DNA of 64,000 bases from Xenorhabdus mauleonii (GTDB lineage: Bacteria > Pseudomonadota > Gammaproteobacteria > Enterobacterales > Enterobacteriaceae): the NCBI RefSeq assembly GCF_900113945.1, contig NZ_FORG01000010.1, forward strand, positions 1 to 64,000, read 5' to 3'. This document shows, piece after piece, positions 49,554 through 62,305 of the stretch (position 1 is the stretch's first letter; each line of letters starts with the position of its first letter). The notes under the pieces are model-generated. The model was not told where the DNA came from. It saw only the letters and a program-made list of their open reading frames with translations, and made no database searches. Position numbers and translations under genes: made by a program.

Positions 49554-50561
49554 GTGAAACTGGATGAGATCGCCCGCTTAGCAGGTGTTTCACGTACTAC
49601 GGCCAGTTATGTTATCAATGGTAAAGCCAAACAGTATCGGGTCAGTGATAAAACAGTAGAAAAAGTGATGGCAGTGGTCAGGGAGCATAATTACCATCCT
49701 AACGCTGTAGCCGCCGGTCTTCGTGCAGGGCGCACTCGCTCGATTGGTTTAGTCATACCCGATTTGGAAAACACGAGTTACACTCGGATTGCCAATTATC
49801 TTGAACGTCAGGCGCGCCAACGTGGATACCAGCTCTTGATTGCATGTTCTGAAGACCAGCCTGACAATGAAATGCGTTGTGTCGAGCATCTTTTGCAACG
49901 TCAGGTTGACGCTATTATCGTTTCCACAGCCTTGCCTCCTGAACATCCTTTCTACCAACGTTGGGCAAATCGTTCATTGCCGATTGTTGCACTCGATCGT
50001 GCACTGGACAGTGAGCACTTTATCAGTGTCGTCGGGGATGATCTCGAAGATGCAAAAATGTTGGCACAAGAGTTTCGTCAGTTTCCGGCTGAATCGGTGC
50101 TCTATTTGGGAGCATTGCCTGAATTATCAGTCAGTTTCTTGCGTGAACAAGGTTTTCGTGAAGCATGGCAGCATGATCCACGGGAAGTGAATTATCTGTA
50201 TGCAAATAGTTATGAACGCGAGGCTGCGGCTGAAGCATTTGCGTCATGGCTGGAATCAAACCCGGTTCCCCAAGCGTTGTATACCACTTCGTTTGCCTTG
50301 CTCCAAGGCGTCATGGATACCCTCCTAAAACGCAATGGTCGCTTGCTTGACCAGCTGGTTATCGCCACATTTGGCGATCATGAATTGCTCGATTTTCTTG
50401 AATGCCCCGTTTTGTCTGTGGCGCAGCGGCATCGCGATGTGGCAGAGAGAGCCCTTGAGTTAGTTTTAGCCAGTTTGAATGAAAAACAACGGCCTGACCC
50501 CGGAATTACCCGGATGCGTCGTCATTTATGCCGTCGTGGTAAGTTAAGTCGCAAAGCTTGA
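49554..50561 (+). CDS. cra: catabolite repressor/activator Cra (FruR)
   Basis: A 335-residue LacI-family regulator. N-terminal HTH and hinge ([20 protein letters not shown]), sugar-phosphate-binding core ([32 protein letters not shown]). Known Cra binds DNA unless fructose-1-phosphate (or fructose-1,6-bisphosphate) is present, redirecting carbon between glycolysis and gluconeogenesis. GTG start with GAGGGG upstream. Position between ilvH and mraZ is conserved in enterics. Confidence 0.96.
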   Translation: MKLDEIARLAGVSRTTASYVINGKAKQYRVSDKTVEKVMAVVREHNYHPNAVAAGLRAGRTRSIGLVIPDLENTSYTRIANYLERQARQRGYQLLIACSEDQPDNEMRCVEHLLQRQVDAIIVSTALPPEHPFYQRWANRSLPIVALDRALDSEHFISVVGDDLEDAKMLAQEFRQFPAESVLYLGALPELSVSFLREQGFREAWQHDPREVNYLYANSYEREAAAEAFASWLESNPVPQALYTTSFALLQGVMDTLLKRNGRLLDQLVIATFGDHELLDFLECPVLSVAQRHRDVAERALELVLASLNEKQRPDPGITRMRRHLCRRGKLSRKA

Positions 50562-51116
50562 TTGAGTGCCCTCATTAAAGATGAGGGTGCTGCCAGTTCA
50601 TCTAAGATCATAGAAATTTGTTAATTTAAATAACTTTAAGATTATTCTTACTAAAATCGTCTTAAACAGAAATTTTTGACCATTATAACTGATAACATGT
50701 TGTCATAATGAATTTAATGGATAATTTCTAATCTTATATTACATTTCTTATATAATTTACCTTTGTTTAGTATGTAATGATTATTTATTTGATATATATA
50801 ACCTTTTTATTTTGAGATTGTATCTTGTTTTAAATAGTTATCATTTATTATGCTACTATGACTTGGATGTAATTTTATTATCGATATGTTTTAGTCGGTT
50901 AACAATTAGACAACAATGAGACATGAGTTACATAAATTAATTTAAGTGGTAATTATTTTCTCCAGAACGCCCTTCTGGTGGGGCTTTCTCCAAATTTATT
51001 AAATTATTCAAAATTATCAGAGTGTTATCCATTCTTGTTATAGCCAAAATTGAAAATTCTCTCTTTTTCTCTACTGAAACTTTCTGTAAATCTAGCTAAA
51101 GCGCACTGGCTCTGGC
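50562..51116. other. AT-rich spacer between cra and mraZ
   Basis: About 550 bases without a supported gene. A short inverted repeat CCCTCAT / ATGAGGG (50569-50587) may terminate cra. The rest is very AT-rich; a similar long spacer occurs in other enterics. Confidence 0.45.
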
Positions 51117-51146
51117 TTGACAAGGTTTTCATACCATCCGTAAACT
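51117..51146 (+). promoter_or_regulatory. promoter of the mra/dcw cluster
   Basis: Perfect -35 TTGACA (51117-51122), 18-base spacer, then TAAACT (51141-51146). Located just before the MraZ repeats. Confidence 0.65.
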
Positions 51147-51152
51147 CTTAAT

Positions 51153-51177
51153 TGTGGTGATTTGTGGGATAATGTGG
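51153..51177 (+). promoter_or_regulatory. MraZ operator: three TGTGG repeats
   Basis: TGTGG occurs at 51153, 51163 and 51173, an exact 10-base period between the promoter and mraZ. In E. coli MraZ represses this promoter by binding three short G-rich repeats separated by 5 bases; the layout here is the same with a slightly different core. Confidence 0.7.
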
Positions 51178-51207
51178 AGATTTGAGCCATCAAGGGGTAA
51201 CCTGAGT

Positions 51208-51666
51208 ATGTTTCGTGGAGCAACGCTGGTTAATCTCGATAGTAAAGGGCGGCTAACCGTACCTGCCCGATATAGAGAAACGTTGAATGAAGAATCAATG
51301 GGTCAAATGGTTTGCACAATTGATCTCCATCAGCCGTGCCTGTTGCTTTATACATTACCCGAATGGGAAATCATCGAAGAAAAATTATCTCGCTTATCCA
51401 GCATGAATCCAGCCGAACGTCGCGTTCAACGTTTGTTATTGGGACACGCCAGTGAATGTCAAATGGACAATGCAGGGCGTCTTTTATTAGCTAATACACT
51501 GCGTCAACACGCAGGGCTAACAAAAGAGGTCATGCTGGTTGGGCAATTTAATAAATTTGAATTGTGGGATGAGCGAGTTTGGTATCAGCAAGTACAAGAT
51601 GACATCGCGGCGGAGCAGTCCACACAAGAACCTTTATCAGCACGGCTACAGGATTTATCACTATAA
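51208..51666 (+). CDS. mraZ: MraZ, transcriptional regulator of the dcw cluster
   Basis: A 152-residue AbrB-like regulator. Two SpoVT/AbrB-type repeats ([20 protein letters not shown] and the later [10 protein letters not shown]). Same length as E. coli MraZ. The frame is open further upstream to 51154, but MFRGAT is the conserved start and lies after GGGGTAACC. It autoregulates the cluster. Confidence 0.95.
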   Translation: MFRGATLVNLDSKGRLTVPARYRETLNEESMGQMVCTIDLHQPCLLLYTLPEWEIIEEKLSRLSSMNPAERRVQRLLLGHASECQMDNAGRLLLANTLRQHAGLTKEVMLVGQFNKFELWDERVWYQQVQDDIAAEQSTQEPLSARLQDLSL

Positions 51667-51668
51667 CT

Positions 51669-52613
51669 ATGGAAAATAGTCATTTTAAGCATACCAGCGT
51701 ATTGCTGGATGAAGCTGTCAATGGACTGAATATCCAGGAAAATGGAATTTATATTGATGGAACATTCGGGCGCGGAGGGCATTCTCGCCTGATTTTATCT
51801 AAATTGGGGCCGCAAGGGCGCTTATTGGCAATAGATCGAGATCCAGAAGCTATTGAAGCGTCAAAAGCGATTACCGACACGCGTTTTTCTATCACTCACG
51901 GGCCATTCTCTGAACTGGCAACTTATGTAGAAGATGCGGGGTTAGTTGGGAAAATTGATGGTGTATTGCTGGATTTAGGGGTTTCTTCCCCACAACTGGA
52001 TGATCCTGAACGTGGTTTTTCATTTATGCGTGATGGGCCGCTGGATATGCGAATGGATCCGACCCGTGGTCAGTCTGCCTCTGAATGGTTGATGAAAGCC
52101 GAAGCAGAAGACATTGCATGGGTGTTGAAGACATTTGGCGAAGAGCGTTTTGCCAAGCGAATCGCAAGAGCTATTGTCGCTCGGAATCAGGAACAGCCAA
52201 TGACGCGAACTCGCGAACTGGCAGAACTCATTGCCCAGGCAAGTCCAATTAGGGAAAAACATAAACATCCGGCAACACGCAGCTTTCAAGCTATTAGGAT
52301 TTACATTAACAGTGAACTGGAAGAGATTGAGCGTGCATTGAATGGTGCATTGCGCGTTCTGGCGCCACAGGGGCGATTATCAGTCATTAGTTTCCACTCG
52401 TTGGAAGATCGCATAGTGAAACGCTTTATCCGACAACATAGCCAAGGGCCGCAGGTTCCAGCAGGTCTACCTCTGACTGAAGCACAATTAAAAATGCTGG
52501 GAGGAAAGAGCTTGAAATCTATCGGCAAAATGAAGCCTTCAGAAGATGAAGTGGCGATAAATCCAAGGGCACGTAGTTCGGTTTTGCGATTTGCTGAAAA
52601 GGTGGATGAATAA
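51669..52613 (+). CDS. rsmH: 16S rRNA (cytosine1402-N4)-methyltransferase
   Basis: A 314-residue SAM methyltransferase (MraW) acting on the ribosomal P-site base C1402. SAM motif [16 protein letters not shown], then [20 protein letters not shown] and [13 protein letters not shown]. Two bases after mraZ and sharing one base with ftsL. Confidence 0.96.
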   Translation: MENSHFKHTSVLLDEAVNGLNIQENGIYIDGTFGRGGHSRLILSKLGPQGRLLAIDRDPEAIEASKAITDTRFSITHGPFSELATYVEDAGLVGKIDGVLLDLGVSSPQLDDPERGFSFMRDGPLDMRMDPTRGQSASEWLMKAEAEDIAWVLKTFGEERFAKRIARAIVARNQEQPMTRTRELAELIAQASPIREKHKHPATRSFQAIRIYINSELEEIERALNGALRVLAPQGRLSVISFHSLEDRIVKRFIRQHSQGPQVPAGLPLTEAQLKMLGGKSLKSIGKMKPSEDEVAINPRARSSVLRFAEKVDE

Positions 52614-52930
52614 TGGCTGGTGAGCGTCACGGGTTAGTCGGGGTGATTGGCAAGGATTTAATCCGCAATGCCAAACTCCCACTGATTTTGCTGGTGTCTG
52701 TTGTGGTTTCAGCCATCAGTGTTGTGACGGTCGCGCATCAGACCCGCTTATTGACCGCGGCAAAAGAGCGTCAAGTGATTCAACTTGATGCTCAGGACAT
52801 TGAATGGCGTAACCTGCTCCTTGAAGAGAATGCTCTGGGTGATCACAGTCGGGTTGAACGGATTGCAACTCAAAATTTACAGATGCAACACGTTGATCCG
52901 GCAAAAGAAAATATTGTGATAACCCATTGA
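52613..52930 (+). CDS. ftsL: cell division protein FtsL
   Basis: A 105-residue bitopic protein: short cytoplasmic N-terminus, one transmembrane helix ([20 protein letters not shown], about 22-41) and a periplasmic coiled-coil. It joins FtsB and FtsQ and activates FtsWI. TAATG overlap with rsmH. Confidence 0.93.
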   Translation: MAGERHGLVGVIGKDLIRNAKLPLILLVSVVVSAISVVTVAHQTRLLTAAKERQVIQLDAQDIEWRNLLLEENALGDHSRVERIATQNLQMQHVDPAKENIVITH

Positions 52931-52957
52931 GTCCAGTTGACAACCAAAAGGTAGGCG

Positions 52958-54709
52958 ATGAAAGCTGCACGCTCTTTAAAGTTGAAAAAGCAAGAAGATA
53001 AAGCAAGTTTTGTAAGCTGGCGTTTTGCCTTGCTGTGTGGGGGCATTGGGTTTGCTTTAATCGGGCTTTTGATTCGTGTTGCTTATTTGCAGATCATCAA
53101 TCCGGATCGTTTGGTAAAAGAAGGGGATTCGCGTTCACTGCGAGTCCAATCTATTCCAACCGCCCGTGGCATGATAAACGATCGCAATGGGCGTCCGCTG
53201 GCTGTCAGCGTGCCCGTTGATGCTATCTGGGCAGACCCGAAAGAAGTGTTTGAAAAAGGCGGTATCACAGAGGATACCCGGTGGAAAGCGTTGGCTGATG
53301 CGCTGTCCATTCCCGTCGAACAACTCAGTAAAAAAATCAGCGAATATCCCAATGGGCGCTTTGTTTACCTTGCCCGTCAAGTAAATACCTCTATAGGCGA
53401 TTATGTCCAGAAATTAAAATTGCCTGGTATCTATTTGCGTCAAGAATCCCGCCGTTATTACCCGGCCGGGCAGGTAACCGCTCACATTATTGGTGTAACC
53501 AATATTGATGGTTCGGGAATTGAAGGTGTTGAAAAAAGTTTTGATAGCTGGTTAACGGGAATGCCGGGCAGCCGGACGGTTCGTAAAGATCGCACAGGAC
53601 GGGTCATTGAGGATATTTCATCCACGGACAGTAAAGCTGCCCATGATTTGTCGCTCAGCATTGATGAACGTCTCCAGACACTGGTCTATCGCGAACTGAC
53701 CAAAGCCGTTTCGTTGAACAAGGCAGAATCGGGTACGGCGGTATTGGTTGATGTGAATACCGGCGAAGTCTTGGCGATGGCTAACAGCCCATCCTACAAC
53801 CCGAACAATTTGGCGGGAACACCGAAAGACGCCATGCGCAACCGCGCCATCACCGATATTTTTGAACCGGGTTCTACCGTAAAACCGCTGGTGGTGATGA
53901 GTGCACTGAACAGTGGAATCGTCAAAGAAAATACGGTGTTGGACACCCGGCCATATCGATTGACTTATGGTTCCAGAGGGCACGAAATCAAAGACGTTGC
54001 CCCTCGTAAGGAATTGACCATCACCGGAATTTTACAGAAGTCGAGTAACGTTGGTGTTTCCAAACTGGCGTTAGCGATGCCCGCCTCAGAGCTGGTAGAT
54101 GTTTATTTACGCTTTGGGATGGGAAGGCCAACCAATTTGGGGCTGGTCGGAGAAAGTAGTGGCTTATTTCCAAAAAATAAACAACGGTGGTCTGATCTTG
54201 ACAGGGCCACCTTTTCTTTCGGCTACGGGCTGATGGTAACACCGTTACAGTTAGCGCGAGTCTATGCAACGATCGGCAGCTTGGGGATTTACCGCCCGCT
54301 GTCAATTACCAAAGTTGATCCCCCCGTACCAGGAACCCGCGTATTCCCTGAACCGATTATGCGAACAGTCGTGCATATGATGGAAAGTGTGGCATTACCG
54401 GGTGGTGGTGGTGTACGGGCGGCGATAAAGGGTTATCGCATTGCGATTAAAACCGGTACGGCCAAAAAAGTTGGGCCGGATGGTAAGTACGTCAATAAAT
54501 ATATTTCCTATACCGCAGGGGTTGCGCCTGCAAGTAATCCTCGATTTGCGCTGGTTGTGATCATCAATGACCCACAAGCAGGTAAATATTATGGCGGTGC
54601 GGTTTCTGCGCCCATCTTTGGCACCATCATGAGTGGTGTGCTACGTACGATGAACGTTGAGCCGGATGCATTGCCTGTGGACGATAAAAACGAATTTGTG
54701 ATTAATTAA
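52958..54709 (+). CDS. ftsI: septal peptidoglycan transpeptidase FtsI (PBP3)
   Basis: A 583-residue class B penicillin-binding protein. One N-terminal transmembrane helix (about 24-43), pedestal domain, and transpeptidase with SxxK at S306 in [14 protein letters not shown] in [11 protein letters not shown] and KTG in [10 protein letters not shown]. It cross-links septal peptidoglycan with FtsW. The gap to ftsL is 27 bases. Confidence 0.97.
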   Translation: MKAARSLKLKKQEDKASFVSWRFALLCGGIGFALIGLLIRVAYLQIINPDRLVKEGDSRSLRVQSIPTARGMINDRNGRPLAVSVPVDAIWADPKEVFEKGGITEDTRWKALADALSIPVEQLSKKISEYPNGRFVYLARQVNTSIGDYVQKLKLPGIYLRQESRRYYPAGQVTAHIIGVTNIDGSGIEGVEKSFDSWLTGMPGSRTVRKDRTGRVIEDISSTDSKAAHDLSLSIDERLQTLVYRELTKAVSLNKAESGTAVLVDVNTGEVLAMANSPSYNPNNLAGTPKDAMRNRAITDIFEPGSTVKPLVVMSALNSGIVKENTVLDTRPYRLTYGSRGHEIKDVAPRKELTITGILQKSSNVGVSKLALAMPASELVDVYLRFGMGRPTNLGLVGESSGLFPKNKQRWSDLDRATFSFGYGLMVTPLQLARVYATIGSLGIYRPLSITKVDPPVPGTRVFPEPIMRTVVHMMESVALPGGGGVRAAIKGYRIAIKTGTAKKVGPDGKYVNKYISYTAGVAPASNPRFALVVIINDPQAGKYYGGAVSAPIFGTIMSGVLRTMNVEPDALPVDDKNEFVIN

Positions 54710-54723
54710 TAAAGAGGATAAAA

Positions 54724-56211
54724 GTGGCAGATCGTAATTTACGCGATTTACTGGCTCCATGGGGTGTCGATACACCGGAGCTTCCGCTACGCGAAATGAC
54801 ATTGGACAGCCGTAAGGCGGCTGCCGGAGATCTGTTTGTTGCTGTTCAAGGGCATCAGACAGATGGTCGAAAATATATTCCTCAAGCCATCGCTCAGGGT
54901 GTCGCTGCGGTGATTGCAGAAGCGAAGGGAAAAGCTGATAACGGTACGGTGCAGGTAATGCATGGCGTACCTGTTATCTATTTGGATGATTTAAATAATA
55001 AATTATCAAAGCTGGCTGGTGAATTTTATCAACATCCCGGCAATAAACTGAAGCTGGTCGGTGTGACCGGAACCAACGGAAAAACGACTACAACACAGTT
55101 ATTGGCACAATGGAGCCAAGGGCTTGGGGAAACAAGCGCTGTAATGGGCACGGTAGGAAATGGTCTGTTGGGTATGGTCGTTCCAAGTGAAAATACGACC
55201 GGCTCTGCCGTTGATATTCAGCTTGATTTGCAACAGCTGGTTAATCAAAACGCGACTTTCGCTGCAATGGAAGTCTCGTCGCATGGTTTGGTTCAGGGAA
55301 GGGTAGCGGCGTTACCGTTCCAGGCTGCCGCTTTTACTAATTTAAGTCGTGATCACCTTGATTATCATGGTGATATGGAAAATTACGAAGAGGCGAAATG
55401 GTTACTGTTCAGTAACCATGAGGCAAAGCAAAAAATCATTAATGCCGATGATGAAATCGGACAGAAATGGTTATCCCGCCTGCCTGAAGCGATTGCCGTG
55501 ACGATGGAGAACCGCCTGCCAGAAAACTGGCAAGGGCGTTGGTTATCGGCCAATGAAGTTTATTATCACGACAAAGGCGCAACTATTGCGTTTACTTCCA
55601 GTTGGGGCAGCGGCACGCTGAACAGCCCTCTGATGGGGGCATTTAATGTCAGTAACTTGTTGTTGGCGCTGGCGACGTTGTTATCACTGGAATACCCTCT
55701 GGATAAATTGCTGGCGACCGCCTCTTGTCTGGAGCCGGTTTGTGGGCGCATGGAAGTTTTTGCGGCCACTGGGCGTCCTACCGTGGTTGTAGATTATGCC
55801 CATACCCCTGATGCCTTGGAAAAAGCCTTATCTGCTGCACGGCTGCATTGCAAAGGACAACTCTGGTGTGTCTTTGGCTGTGGTGGCGATCGTGATAAAG
55901 GCAAGCGTCCGCTGATGGGCGGCGTCGCAGAACATGGCGCTGACCGCGTGGTTGTCACAGATGACAATCCCCGCAGTGAAGAACCGCAGGCAATTGTGGC
56001 AGATATTCTGGCTGGATTTATCGATCCTGGCCGTGCGATGGCAATTCATGGCCGCGTTGAAGCTGTAACCAGCACCATTATGCAGGCAAATGCAGAAGAT
56101 GTTGTTTTGATAGCAGGCAAAGGTCATGAAGATTACCAATTGGTCGGCAACCGTCGGCTGGATTATTCAGACCGCTTGACCGTTGCCCGTTTGCTGGGGG
56201 TGATCGCATGA
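54724..56211 (+). CDS. murE: UDP-MurNAc-L-Ala-D-Glu:meso-DAP ligase
   Basis: A 495-residue Mur ligase adding meso-diaminopimelate to the precursor. ATP site [16 protein letters not shown], carbamylated-Lys region, and the DAP-specific DNPRSEEP motif, confirming DAP rather than lysine. GTG start. Overlaps murF by ATGA. Confidence 0.97.
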   Translation: MADRNLRDLLAPWGVDTPELPLREMTLDSRKAAAGDLFVAVQGHQTDGRKYIPQAIAQGVAAVIAEAKGKADNGTVQVMHGVPVIYLDDLNNKLSKLAGEFYQHPGNKLKLVGVTGTNGKTTTTQLLAQWSQGLGETSAVMGTVGNGLLGMVVPSENTTGSAVDIQLDLQQLVNQNATFAAMEVSSHGLVQGRVAALPFQAAAFTNLSRDHLDYHGDMENYEEAKWLLFSNHEAKQKIINADDEIGQKWLSRLPEAIAVTMENRLPENWQGRWLSANEVYYHDKGATIAFTSSWGSGTLNSPLMGAFNVSNLLLALATLLSLEYPLDKLLATASCLEPVCGRMEVFAATGRPTVVVDYAHTPDALEKALSAARLHCKGQLWCVFGCGGDRDKGKRPLMGGVAEHGADRVVVTDDNPRSEEPQAIVADILAGFIDPGRAMAIHGRVEAVTSTIMQANAEDVVLIAGKGHEDYQLVGNRRLDYSDRLTVARLLGVIA

Positions 56212-57590
56212 TCTCATTAACACTCCAGCAATTGGCACAATTAACGGATGGAACACTCCATCATGTTACTGAGCAGCAATCTGAATCCCTCCAACTTAAT
56301 GCGGTAGAAACTGATAGCCGCAACGTGGTACGCGGGAGCCTGTTTATCGCCCTGGAAGGGGAAAAATTCGATGCCCATAATTTTGCTGCCGATGTAGTGA
56401 AGTTGGGAGCCGGTGCTTTATTGGTCAATCGTCCTTTGGCGGTTGATTGCCCGCAGGTGGTCGTGAAGGACACCCGCTTGGCAATGGGAAAACTGGCGGC
56501 TTGGGTTCGTCAGAAAAGCAAGGCAAGAGTCGTGGCCTTGACAGGTTCATCCGGAAAAACATCTGTAAAAGAGATGACGGCGGCTATTTTGCATCAATGT
56601 GGCAACACGCTTTATACCTCTGGCAACTTCAATAATGACATAGGCGTGCCGTTAACGTTGTTCAGGCTCACTGAAGAACACCAATTTGCCGTGATTGAAC
56701 TGGGTGCCAATCATATTGGTGAAATTGCCTATACCACCGAAATGACACGTCCGGAAAGTGCTCTGGTTAATAATCTATTTTCTGCCCATTTAGAAGGGTT
56801 CGGGTCGTTAGCTGGGGTGGCAAAAGCCAAAGGTGAAATCTTTGAAGGGCTTGCACCGAACGGAACCGCGATTATCAATATGGATAGTCATGATTGGGAT
56901 AACTGGCAAAACAATATCCACAATCAGCAGACAGTGTGGCGTTTTTCCATTTCCCCGGCAGACGGTGCAGATTTTTACGCAACACATATTGCAGAACAAC
57001 CATTGGCAACGCACTTTTGCCTCCACACCCCCATTGGGGAAATCGAACTGACCTTGCCATTGCCGGGTAAACACAATATTGGCAATGCGCTGGCGGCCAG
57101 TGCCCTTGCGATATCTGTTGGCGCATCGCTGGAGAATATCCGTGCCGGGTTATCAGAATTGAACGCTGTACCAGGGCGTCTATTCCCCGTTCATCTGGCG
57201 ACGGGAAAAGTAGTGCTGGATGACACTTATAACGCCAATACCGGCTCCATGATTGCCGCAGCAAATGTGCTGTCGCAAATGTCCGGTTACAAAGTCATGG
57301 TGGTTGGCGATATGGGCGAACTGGGGGAACACGCAATTGAATGCCATCGTGAAGTCGGCAGCGCCGTGGCCTCAACCAGCATCGATAAAGTTCTTAGCGT
57401 TGGTGTTCTCAGCGCTCATATTAGTGACGCAAGTGGCAAGGGGCAGCATTTCTCGAATAAAACTGAATTAGTTTCAACGCTGCTTGCTTTATTGGAACAA
57501 CACGAAATGATTTCCATATTAATTAAAGGTTCACGCAGTACCGCGATGGAAGAGGTTGTGAACGCACTGAAGGAGAACTTCCAATGTTAG
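56208..57590 (+). CDS. murF: UDP-MurNAc-tripeptide:D-Ala-D-Ala ligase
   Basis: A 460-residue Mur ligase completing the pentapeptide. ATP site [29 protein letters not shown], and [14 protein letters not shown]. Overlaps murE by 4 and mraY by 7 bases. Confidence 0.97.
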   Translation: MISLTLQQLAQLTDGTLHHVTEQQSESLQLNAVETDSRNVVRGSLFIALEGEKFDAHNFAADVVKLGAGALLVNRPLAVDCPQVVVKDTRLAMGKLAAWVRQKSKARVVALTGSSGKTSVKEMTAAILHQCGNTLYTSGNFNNDIGVPLTLFRLTEEHQFAVIELGANHIGEIAYTTEMTRPESALVNNLFSAHLEGFGSLAGVAKAKGEIFEGLAPNGTAIINMDSHDWDNWQNNIHNQQTVWRFSISPADGADFYATHIAEQPLATHFCLHTPIGEIELTLPLPGKHNIGNALAASALAISVGASLENIRAGLSELNAVPGRLFPVHLATGKVVLDDTYNANTGSMIAAANVLSQMSGYKVMVVGDMGELGEHAIECHREVGSAVASTSIDKVLSVGVLSAHISDASGKGQHFSNKTELVSTLLALLEQHEMISILIKGSRSTAMEEVVNALKENFQC

Positions 57591-58666
57591 TTTGGCTGGC
57601 CGAATACTTGGTTCAATATCATACAGGTTTTAACGTCTTTTCTTACTTGACGTTCAGGGCTATCGTCGGCTTGCTTACCGCATTGTTCATCGCGTTATGG
57701 ATGGGGCCTACCTTGATTGCCTACCTGCAAAAATTGCAGATTGGCCAAGTCGTGCGCAATCACGGCCCGGAATCCCATTTCAGCAAACGTGGAACGCCAA
57801 CGATGGGCGGGTTGTTGATCCTGTTCTCCATTACTATCTCTGTTCTATTGTGGGCCCGTTTGGATAACCCATACGTTTGGTGCGTGCTGGTCGTGCTGGT
57901 GGGCTATGGCATCGTGGGGTTTGTGGATGACTATCTTAAAGTCGTGCGCAAAGACACCAAGGGTCTGATTGCTCGGTGGAAATATTTCTGGCAGTCAGTG
58001 CTGGCGCTGGGAGTTGCATTCTCTATGTACAGCATTGGCAAAGATACCCCTGCCACGCAACTGGTTGTGCCGTTTTTCAAAGAAGTCATGCCTCAACTGG
58101 GGCTGCTTTATATCCTGCTGGCTTATTTTGTAATTGTTGGAACCAGTAACGCGGTGAATTTGACCGATGGTCTGGACGGCTTGGCAATCATGCCAACAGT
58201 ACTGGTTGCAGCAGGGTTTGCATTAGTGGCATGGGCAACCGGGAACGTAAATTTTGCCAATTACCTGCATATTCCTTATCTGAGCCATGCGGGTGAATTG
58301 GTCATTGTCTGTACTGCAATTGTCGGTGCCGGTCTGGGCTTCCTGTGGTTCAACACTTATCCCGCGCAAGTCTTCATGGGTGATGTGGGTTCACTGGCCT
58401 TGGGTGGAGCACTGGGAACCATCGCAGTACTGCTGCGCCAAGAGTTCTTGCTGGTCATCATGGGTGGCGTGTTCGTCGTGGAAACCTTGTCTGTCATTTT
58501 GCAGGTTGGATCATTCAAACTGCGTGGGCAGCGTATTTTCCGCATGGCACCGATCCACCATCACTATGAATTAAAGGGTTGGCCGGAACCTCGCGTTATT
58601 GTGCGCTTCTGGATTATTTCTTTGATGCTGGTACTGATTGGTCTGGCAACGCTGAAGGTACGTTAA
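57584..58666 (+). CDS. mraY: phospho-MurNAc-pentapeptide translocase MraY
   Basis: A 360-residue integral membrane enzyme (about ten helices) forming lipid I from UDP-MurNAc-pentapeptide and undecaprenyl phosphate. Catalytic aspartates in [17 protein letters not shown] and [13 protein letters not shown], and the C-terminal [15 protein letters not shown]. Same length as E. coli. Confidence 0.97.
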   Translation: MLVWLAEYLVQYHTGFNVFSYLTFRAIVGLLTALFIALWMGPTLIAYLQKLQIGQVVRNHGPESHFSKRGTPTMGGLLILFSITISVLLWARLDNPYVWCVLVVLVGYGIVGFVDDYLKVVRKDTKGLIARWKYFWQSVLALGVAFSMYSIGKDTPATQLVVPFFKEVMPQLGLLYILLAYFVIVGTSNAVNLTDGLDGLAIMPTVLVAAGFALVAWATGNVNFANYLHIPYLSHAGELVIVCTAIVGAGLGFLWFNTYPAQVFMGDVGSLALGGALGTIAVLLRQEFLLVIMGGVFVVETLSVILQVGSFKLRGQRIFRMAPIHHHYELKGWPEPRVIVRFWIISLMLVLIGLATLKVR

Positions 58667-58668
58667 TC

Positions 58669-59994
58669 ATGACTGAGCAACTCATGACTGAATATGGGGA
58701 TAAAAAAGTCGTTATTGTTGGATTAGGCCTTACGGGCCTTTCCTGCGTTGACTTCTTTATCACACGTGGTGTCACTCCCCGTGTGATGGATACCCGTATG
58801 GTGCCTCCGGGCAGTGACAAACTGCCTGCCAGTGTTGAATGCCATACCGGCAACTTGAATGAACAATGGTTGGCAGACGCTGATTTGATTATTGCCAGCC
58901 CGGGAATGGCGCTGGCTACGCCTGAATTGCAGGCGGCGGCTGATGCCGGTATTGAAATTATTGGTGACATTGAATTGTTTTGCCGTGAAGCCGCGGCACC
59001 CATTGTTGCTATTACAGGCTCGAACGGCAAGAGCACGGTAACGACTCTTGTTGGGGAGATGGCAAAAGAAGCCGGTTGGCAAGTTGGCGTAGGCGGCAAT
59101 ATCGGCATTCCTGCCTTGGAATTGCTGAAACAGCCTTGCCAGTTGTATGTGCTGGAGCTTTCCAGTTTTCAGCTTGAAACAACCTACAGCCTGAAAGCAG
59201 CAGCCGCGACTGTATTGAATGTGACTGAAGATCATATGGTTCGTTACCCTGAAGGGGTAGAACAATATCGTGCGGCAAAACTGCGTATTTATGATGGGGC
59301 AAAAGTTTGCATTGTGAATGCCCAGGATGAACTGACGTTACCGGTCACAGGTAAGGATAGTCGTTGCATTAGTTTTGGCGTGGATGACGGTGATTATCAA
59401 CTTGATAGTGAGCACCAACAACTGAAGGCCAATCACTCTCTGGTGCTGTCGACCGATGAAATGCAATTGGCTGGTCAGCATAACTACACCAACGGGCTTG
59501 CGGCTCTGGCACTGGCGGATGCAGTTGGGATTCCGCGCGAAGCCAGCCTTCAAGTCTTGCGGACATATTCAGGTCTGGAACACCGTTTTCAGGTGGTTCA
59601 TATGAGAAATAATGTCCGTTGGGTAAATGACTCCAAGGCGACGAATGTCGGCAGTACTCAAGCGGCTCTCAGTGGCCTGAAAGTGGAAGGGACGATTTAT
59701 CTTTTGATGGGGGGAGACGGGAAAGCCGCGAATTTTACCCCACTGAAACCTTATATCTCGGCACCGAATATTCATCTCTACTGTTTTGGCCGTGATGGGG
59801 GACAGATTGCTGAATTGCGTCCTGAAGATTCCACACAGACAGAAACAATGGAACAGGCAATGCGGGACATTGCTCCTAAATTAGCTGCCGGCGATATGGT
59901 CTTACTTTCCCCGGCGTGTGCGAGCTTTGATCAATTCAATGGGTTTGAGCATCGTGGTCATGAATTTGCCCGTTTGGCAGAGGAGTTAGGCTGA
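58669..59994 (+). CDS. murD: UDP-MurNAc-L-Ala:D-Glu ligase
   Basis: A 441-residue Mur ligase. N-terminal [23 protein letters not shown] site [18 protein letters not shown], and [15 protein letters not shown] with [12 protein letters not shown] at the end. The frame is open upstream, but the ATG at 58669 (2 bases after mraY) or 58684 fits E. coli MurD. It follows mraY as in E. coli. Confidence 0.96.
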   Translation: MTEQLMTEYGDKKVVIVGLGLTGLSCVDFFITRGVTPRVMDTRMVPPGSDKLPASVECHTGNLNEQWLADADLIIASPGMALATPELQAAADAGIEIIGDIELFCREAAAPIVAITGSNGKSTVTTLVGEMAKEAGWQVGVGGNIGIPALELLKQPCQLYVLELSSFQLETTYSLKAAAATVLNVTEDHMVRYPEGVEQYRAAKLRIYDGAKVCIVNAQDELTLPVTGKDSRCISFGVDDGDYQLDSEHQQLKANHSLVLSTDEMQLAGQHNYTNGLAALALADAVGIPREASLQVLRTYSGLEHRFQVVHMRNNVRWVNDSKATNVGSTQAALSGLKVEGTIYLLMGGDGKAANFTPLKPYISAPNIHLYCFGRDGGQIAELRPEDSTQTETMEQAMRDIAPKLAAGDMVLLSPACASFDQFNGFEHRGHEFARLAEELG

Positions 59995-61187
59995 TGACCA
60001 TTCCAGGCTTCGGTAAATTTAAAAATTGGTTGGCGGGAAATGTGGAAAGTGATGCCACAGATATCGTCATGTATGATCGTACCCTAGTCTGGATGGTATT
60101 GGGGTTGGCTGTGATCGGTTTTGTCATGGTGACATCAGCCTCAATGCCTGTTGGTCAGCGTCTTACTCAAAATCCATTTATCTTTGCACAACGCGATGCG
60201 ATTTACTTGGGCCTGAGCTTCTTCTTGTCTTTGATTACACTGCGCATTCCGATGGAATTTTGGCAGCGCTACAGCTATGTCATGTTGTTGGGAACAATCA
60301 TGATGCTGGTTGTCGTGTTGTTTGTCGGTAGCTCGGTCAATGGCGCATCACGCTGGGTTGCGATTGGCCCATTGCGTATTCAGCCTGCCGAATTATCGAA
60401 GCTATCGCTGTTTTGCTACCTTTCCGGCTATCTGGTCAGAAAAGTTGAGGAAGTGAGAAACAATTTCTGGGGATTTTGCAAACCTATGGGCGTCATGATT
60501 GCTTTGGCTATCTTGTTGCTGGCCCAGCCGGATTTAGGAACGGTGGTTGTGTTGTTTGTGACAACCTTGGCCCTGTTGTTTCTGGCGGGGGCAAAATTGT
60601 GGCAATTCCTTGCCATCATTGGTTGCGGAATATTCGCGGTGTGTGTGCTGATTATCGCCGAACCTTACCGTGTACGCAGGGTGACTTCCTTCCTGAACCC
60701 TTGGGAAGATCCTTTTGGCAGCGGCTATCAATTAACCCAATCGTTAATGGCATTTGGTCGTGGAGATTTCTTTGGTCAGGGGTTGGGTAACTCAGTCCAG
60801 AAATTGGAATATCTGCCGGAAGCCCATACAGACTTTATTTTCTCAATTATTGCAGAGGAATTAGGTTATTTCGGTGTGGTTTTGGTGTTGGCAATGGTAT
60901 TCTTCGTCGCTTTCCGCGCAATGATGATTGGCCGACGGGCATTACAGCTTAACCAACGATTTGCTGGTTTCTTAGCCTGTGCCATCGGTATCTGGTTTAG
61001 CTTTCAGGCATTCATTAATGTGGGTGCAGCGGCAGGCATGCTGCCAACAAAGGGATTGACCCTACCTCTGGTCAGTTATGGCGGCTCAAGCCTGATTGTG
61101 ATGTCGACAGCAATTGTACTGCTATTGCGAATTGATTATGAAGTGCGCTTGGCGAAAGCACAGGCGTTTGTAAGGAGCCCTAAATGA
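59994..61187 (+). CDS. ftsW: septal peptidoglycan glycosyltransferase FtsW
   Basis: A 397-residue SEDS-family membrane protein (about ten helices) polymerising septal glycan with FtsI. SEDS motifs [20 protein letters not shown], then [13 protein letters not shown] and [13 protein letters not shown] near the C-terminus. Shares one base with murD (TGATG) and overlaps murG by ATGA. Confidence 0.96.
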   Translation: MTIPGFGKFKNWLAGNVESDATDIVMYDRTLVWMVLGLAVIGFVMVTSASMPVGQRLTQNPFIFAQRDAIYLGLSFFLSLITLRIPMEFWQRYSYVMLLGTIMMLVVVLFVGSSVNGASRWVAIGPLRIQPAELSKLSLFCYLSGYLVRKVEEVRNNFWGFCKPMGVMIALAILLLAQPDLGTVVVLFVTTLALLFLAGAKLWQFLAIIGCGIFAVCVLIIAEPYRVRRVTSFLNPWEDPFGSGYQLTQSLMAFGRGDFFGQGLGNSVQKLEYLPEAHTDFIFSIIAEELGYFGVVLVLAMVFFVAFRAMMIGRRALQLNQRFAGFLACAIGIWFSFQAFINVGAAAGMLPTKGLTLPLVSYGGSSLIVMSTAIVLLLRIDYEVRLAKAQAFVRSPK

Positions 61188-62269
61188 GTGGCAAAAACCG
61201 GCGTTTAATGGTGATGGCAGGTGGTACGGGAGGTCATGTATTCCCGGGGCTGGCCGTTGCTCATCACTTAAAAGAGCAGGGTTGGGAGATTCGCTGGTTG
61301 GGAACTTCTGATCGCATGGAAGCTGAATTAGTACCAAAACATGGTATTGATATTGAATTTATCCAAATTTCAGGGTTGCGAGGCAAAGGAATCAAAGCCT
61401 TGCTTGCTGCCCCAATAAGAATTTTTAAAGCAATTCGGCAGGCAAAAGCTATCATGCGCCGTTACCAGCCGGATGTCGTGCTGGGAATGGGCGGATATGT
61501 TTCCGGGCCGGGTGGGATCGCGGCATGGTTGTGTGGCATTCCAGTCGTATTGCATGAACAAAATGGTATTGCAGGGCTGACGAATCGCTGGCTGGCAAAA
61601 ATTGCAAAAACCGTTTTGCAGGCGTTCCCGGGCGCTTTTCCGAACGCACCGGTTGTTGGTAATCCAGTTAGGGAAGATGTATTGGCACTTCCTGTGCCAG
61701 AACAGCGTCTGGTCGGCCGTGAAGGGCCTGTCCGGGTGCTGGTTGTTGGGGGAAGCCAAGGCGCAAGGATCCTGAACCAAACCATGCCGGAAGTGGCAGC
61801 CCGCTTGGGAGAAAAAATCACTTTATGGCATCAGGCTGGTAAAGGTGCGCAGGAAGAGACGCAAAAAAAATATGAGAATTCAGACAGCTCTGAATTTAAG
61901 GTGACTGAATTTATTGATGATATGGCACAGGCTTATGCATGGGCAGATATTGTCGTATGTCGTTCCGGTGCTTTAACGGTCAGCGAAATATCCGCAGCGG
62001 GTTTACCTGCGATCTTTGTGCCATTCCTGCACAAAGACCGCCAGCAATATTGGAATGCTTTGCCGCTGGAAAAAGCAGGGGCGGCTAAAATACTCGAACA
62101 GCCTGAGTTTACGGCTGATGCGGTGGTTGACTTGCTAACACAATGGCAGCGGCCACAATTGCTGGAGATGGCAGAAAAATCACGCTCAGTGGCGATTATC
62201 AATGCAACCGAACGCGTGGCAGCAGCGCTGATCGATGCTGTCAAAGATCATTCAGACCGTTCTAAATAG
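61184..62269 (+). CDS. murG: UDP-GlcNAc:lipid I N-acetylglucosaminyltransferase MurG
   Basis: A 361-residue GT28 enzyme converting lipid I to lipid II at the inner membrane. N-terminal glycine loop [19 protein letters not shown], then [14 protein letters not shown] and C-terminal [20 protein letters not shown]. Followed by murC after 36 bases. Confidence 0.97.
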   Translation: MSGKNRRLMVMAGGTGGHVFPGLAVAHHLKEQGWEIRWLGTSDRMEAELVPKHGIDIEFIQISGLRGKGIKALLAAPIRIFKAIRQAKAIMRRYQPDVVLGMGGYVSGPGGIAAWLCGIPVVLHEQNGIAGLTNRWLAKIAKTVLQAFPGAFPNAPVVGNPVREDVLALPVPEQRLVGREGPVRVLVVGGSQGARILNQTMPEVAARLGEKITLWHQAGKGAQEETQKKYENSDSSEFKVTEFIDDMAQAYAWADIVVCRSGALTVSEISAAGLPAIFVPFLHKDRQQYWNALPLEKAGAAKILEQPEFTADAVVDLLTQWQRPQLLEMAEKSRSVAIINATERVAAALIDAVKDHSDRSK

Positions 62270-62305
62270 AACGGTGATGTAAACATAACGAGTGAAGATT
62301 ACAAC

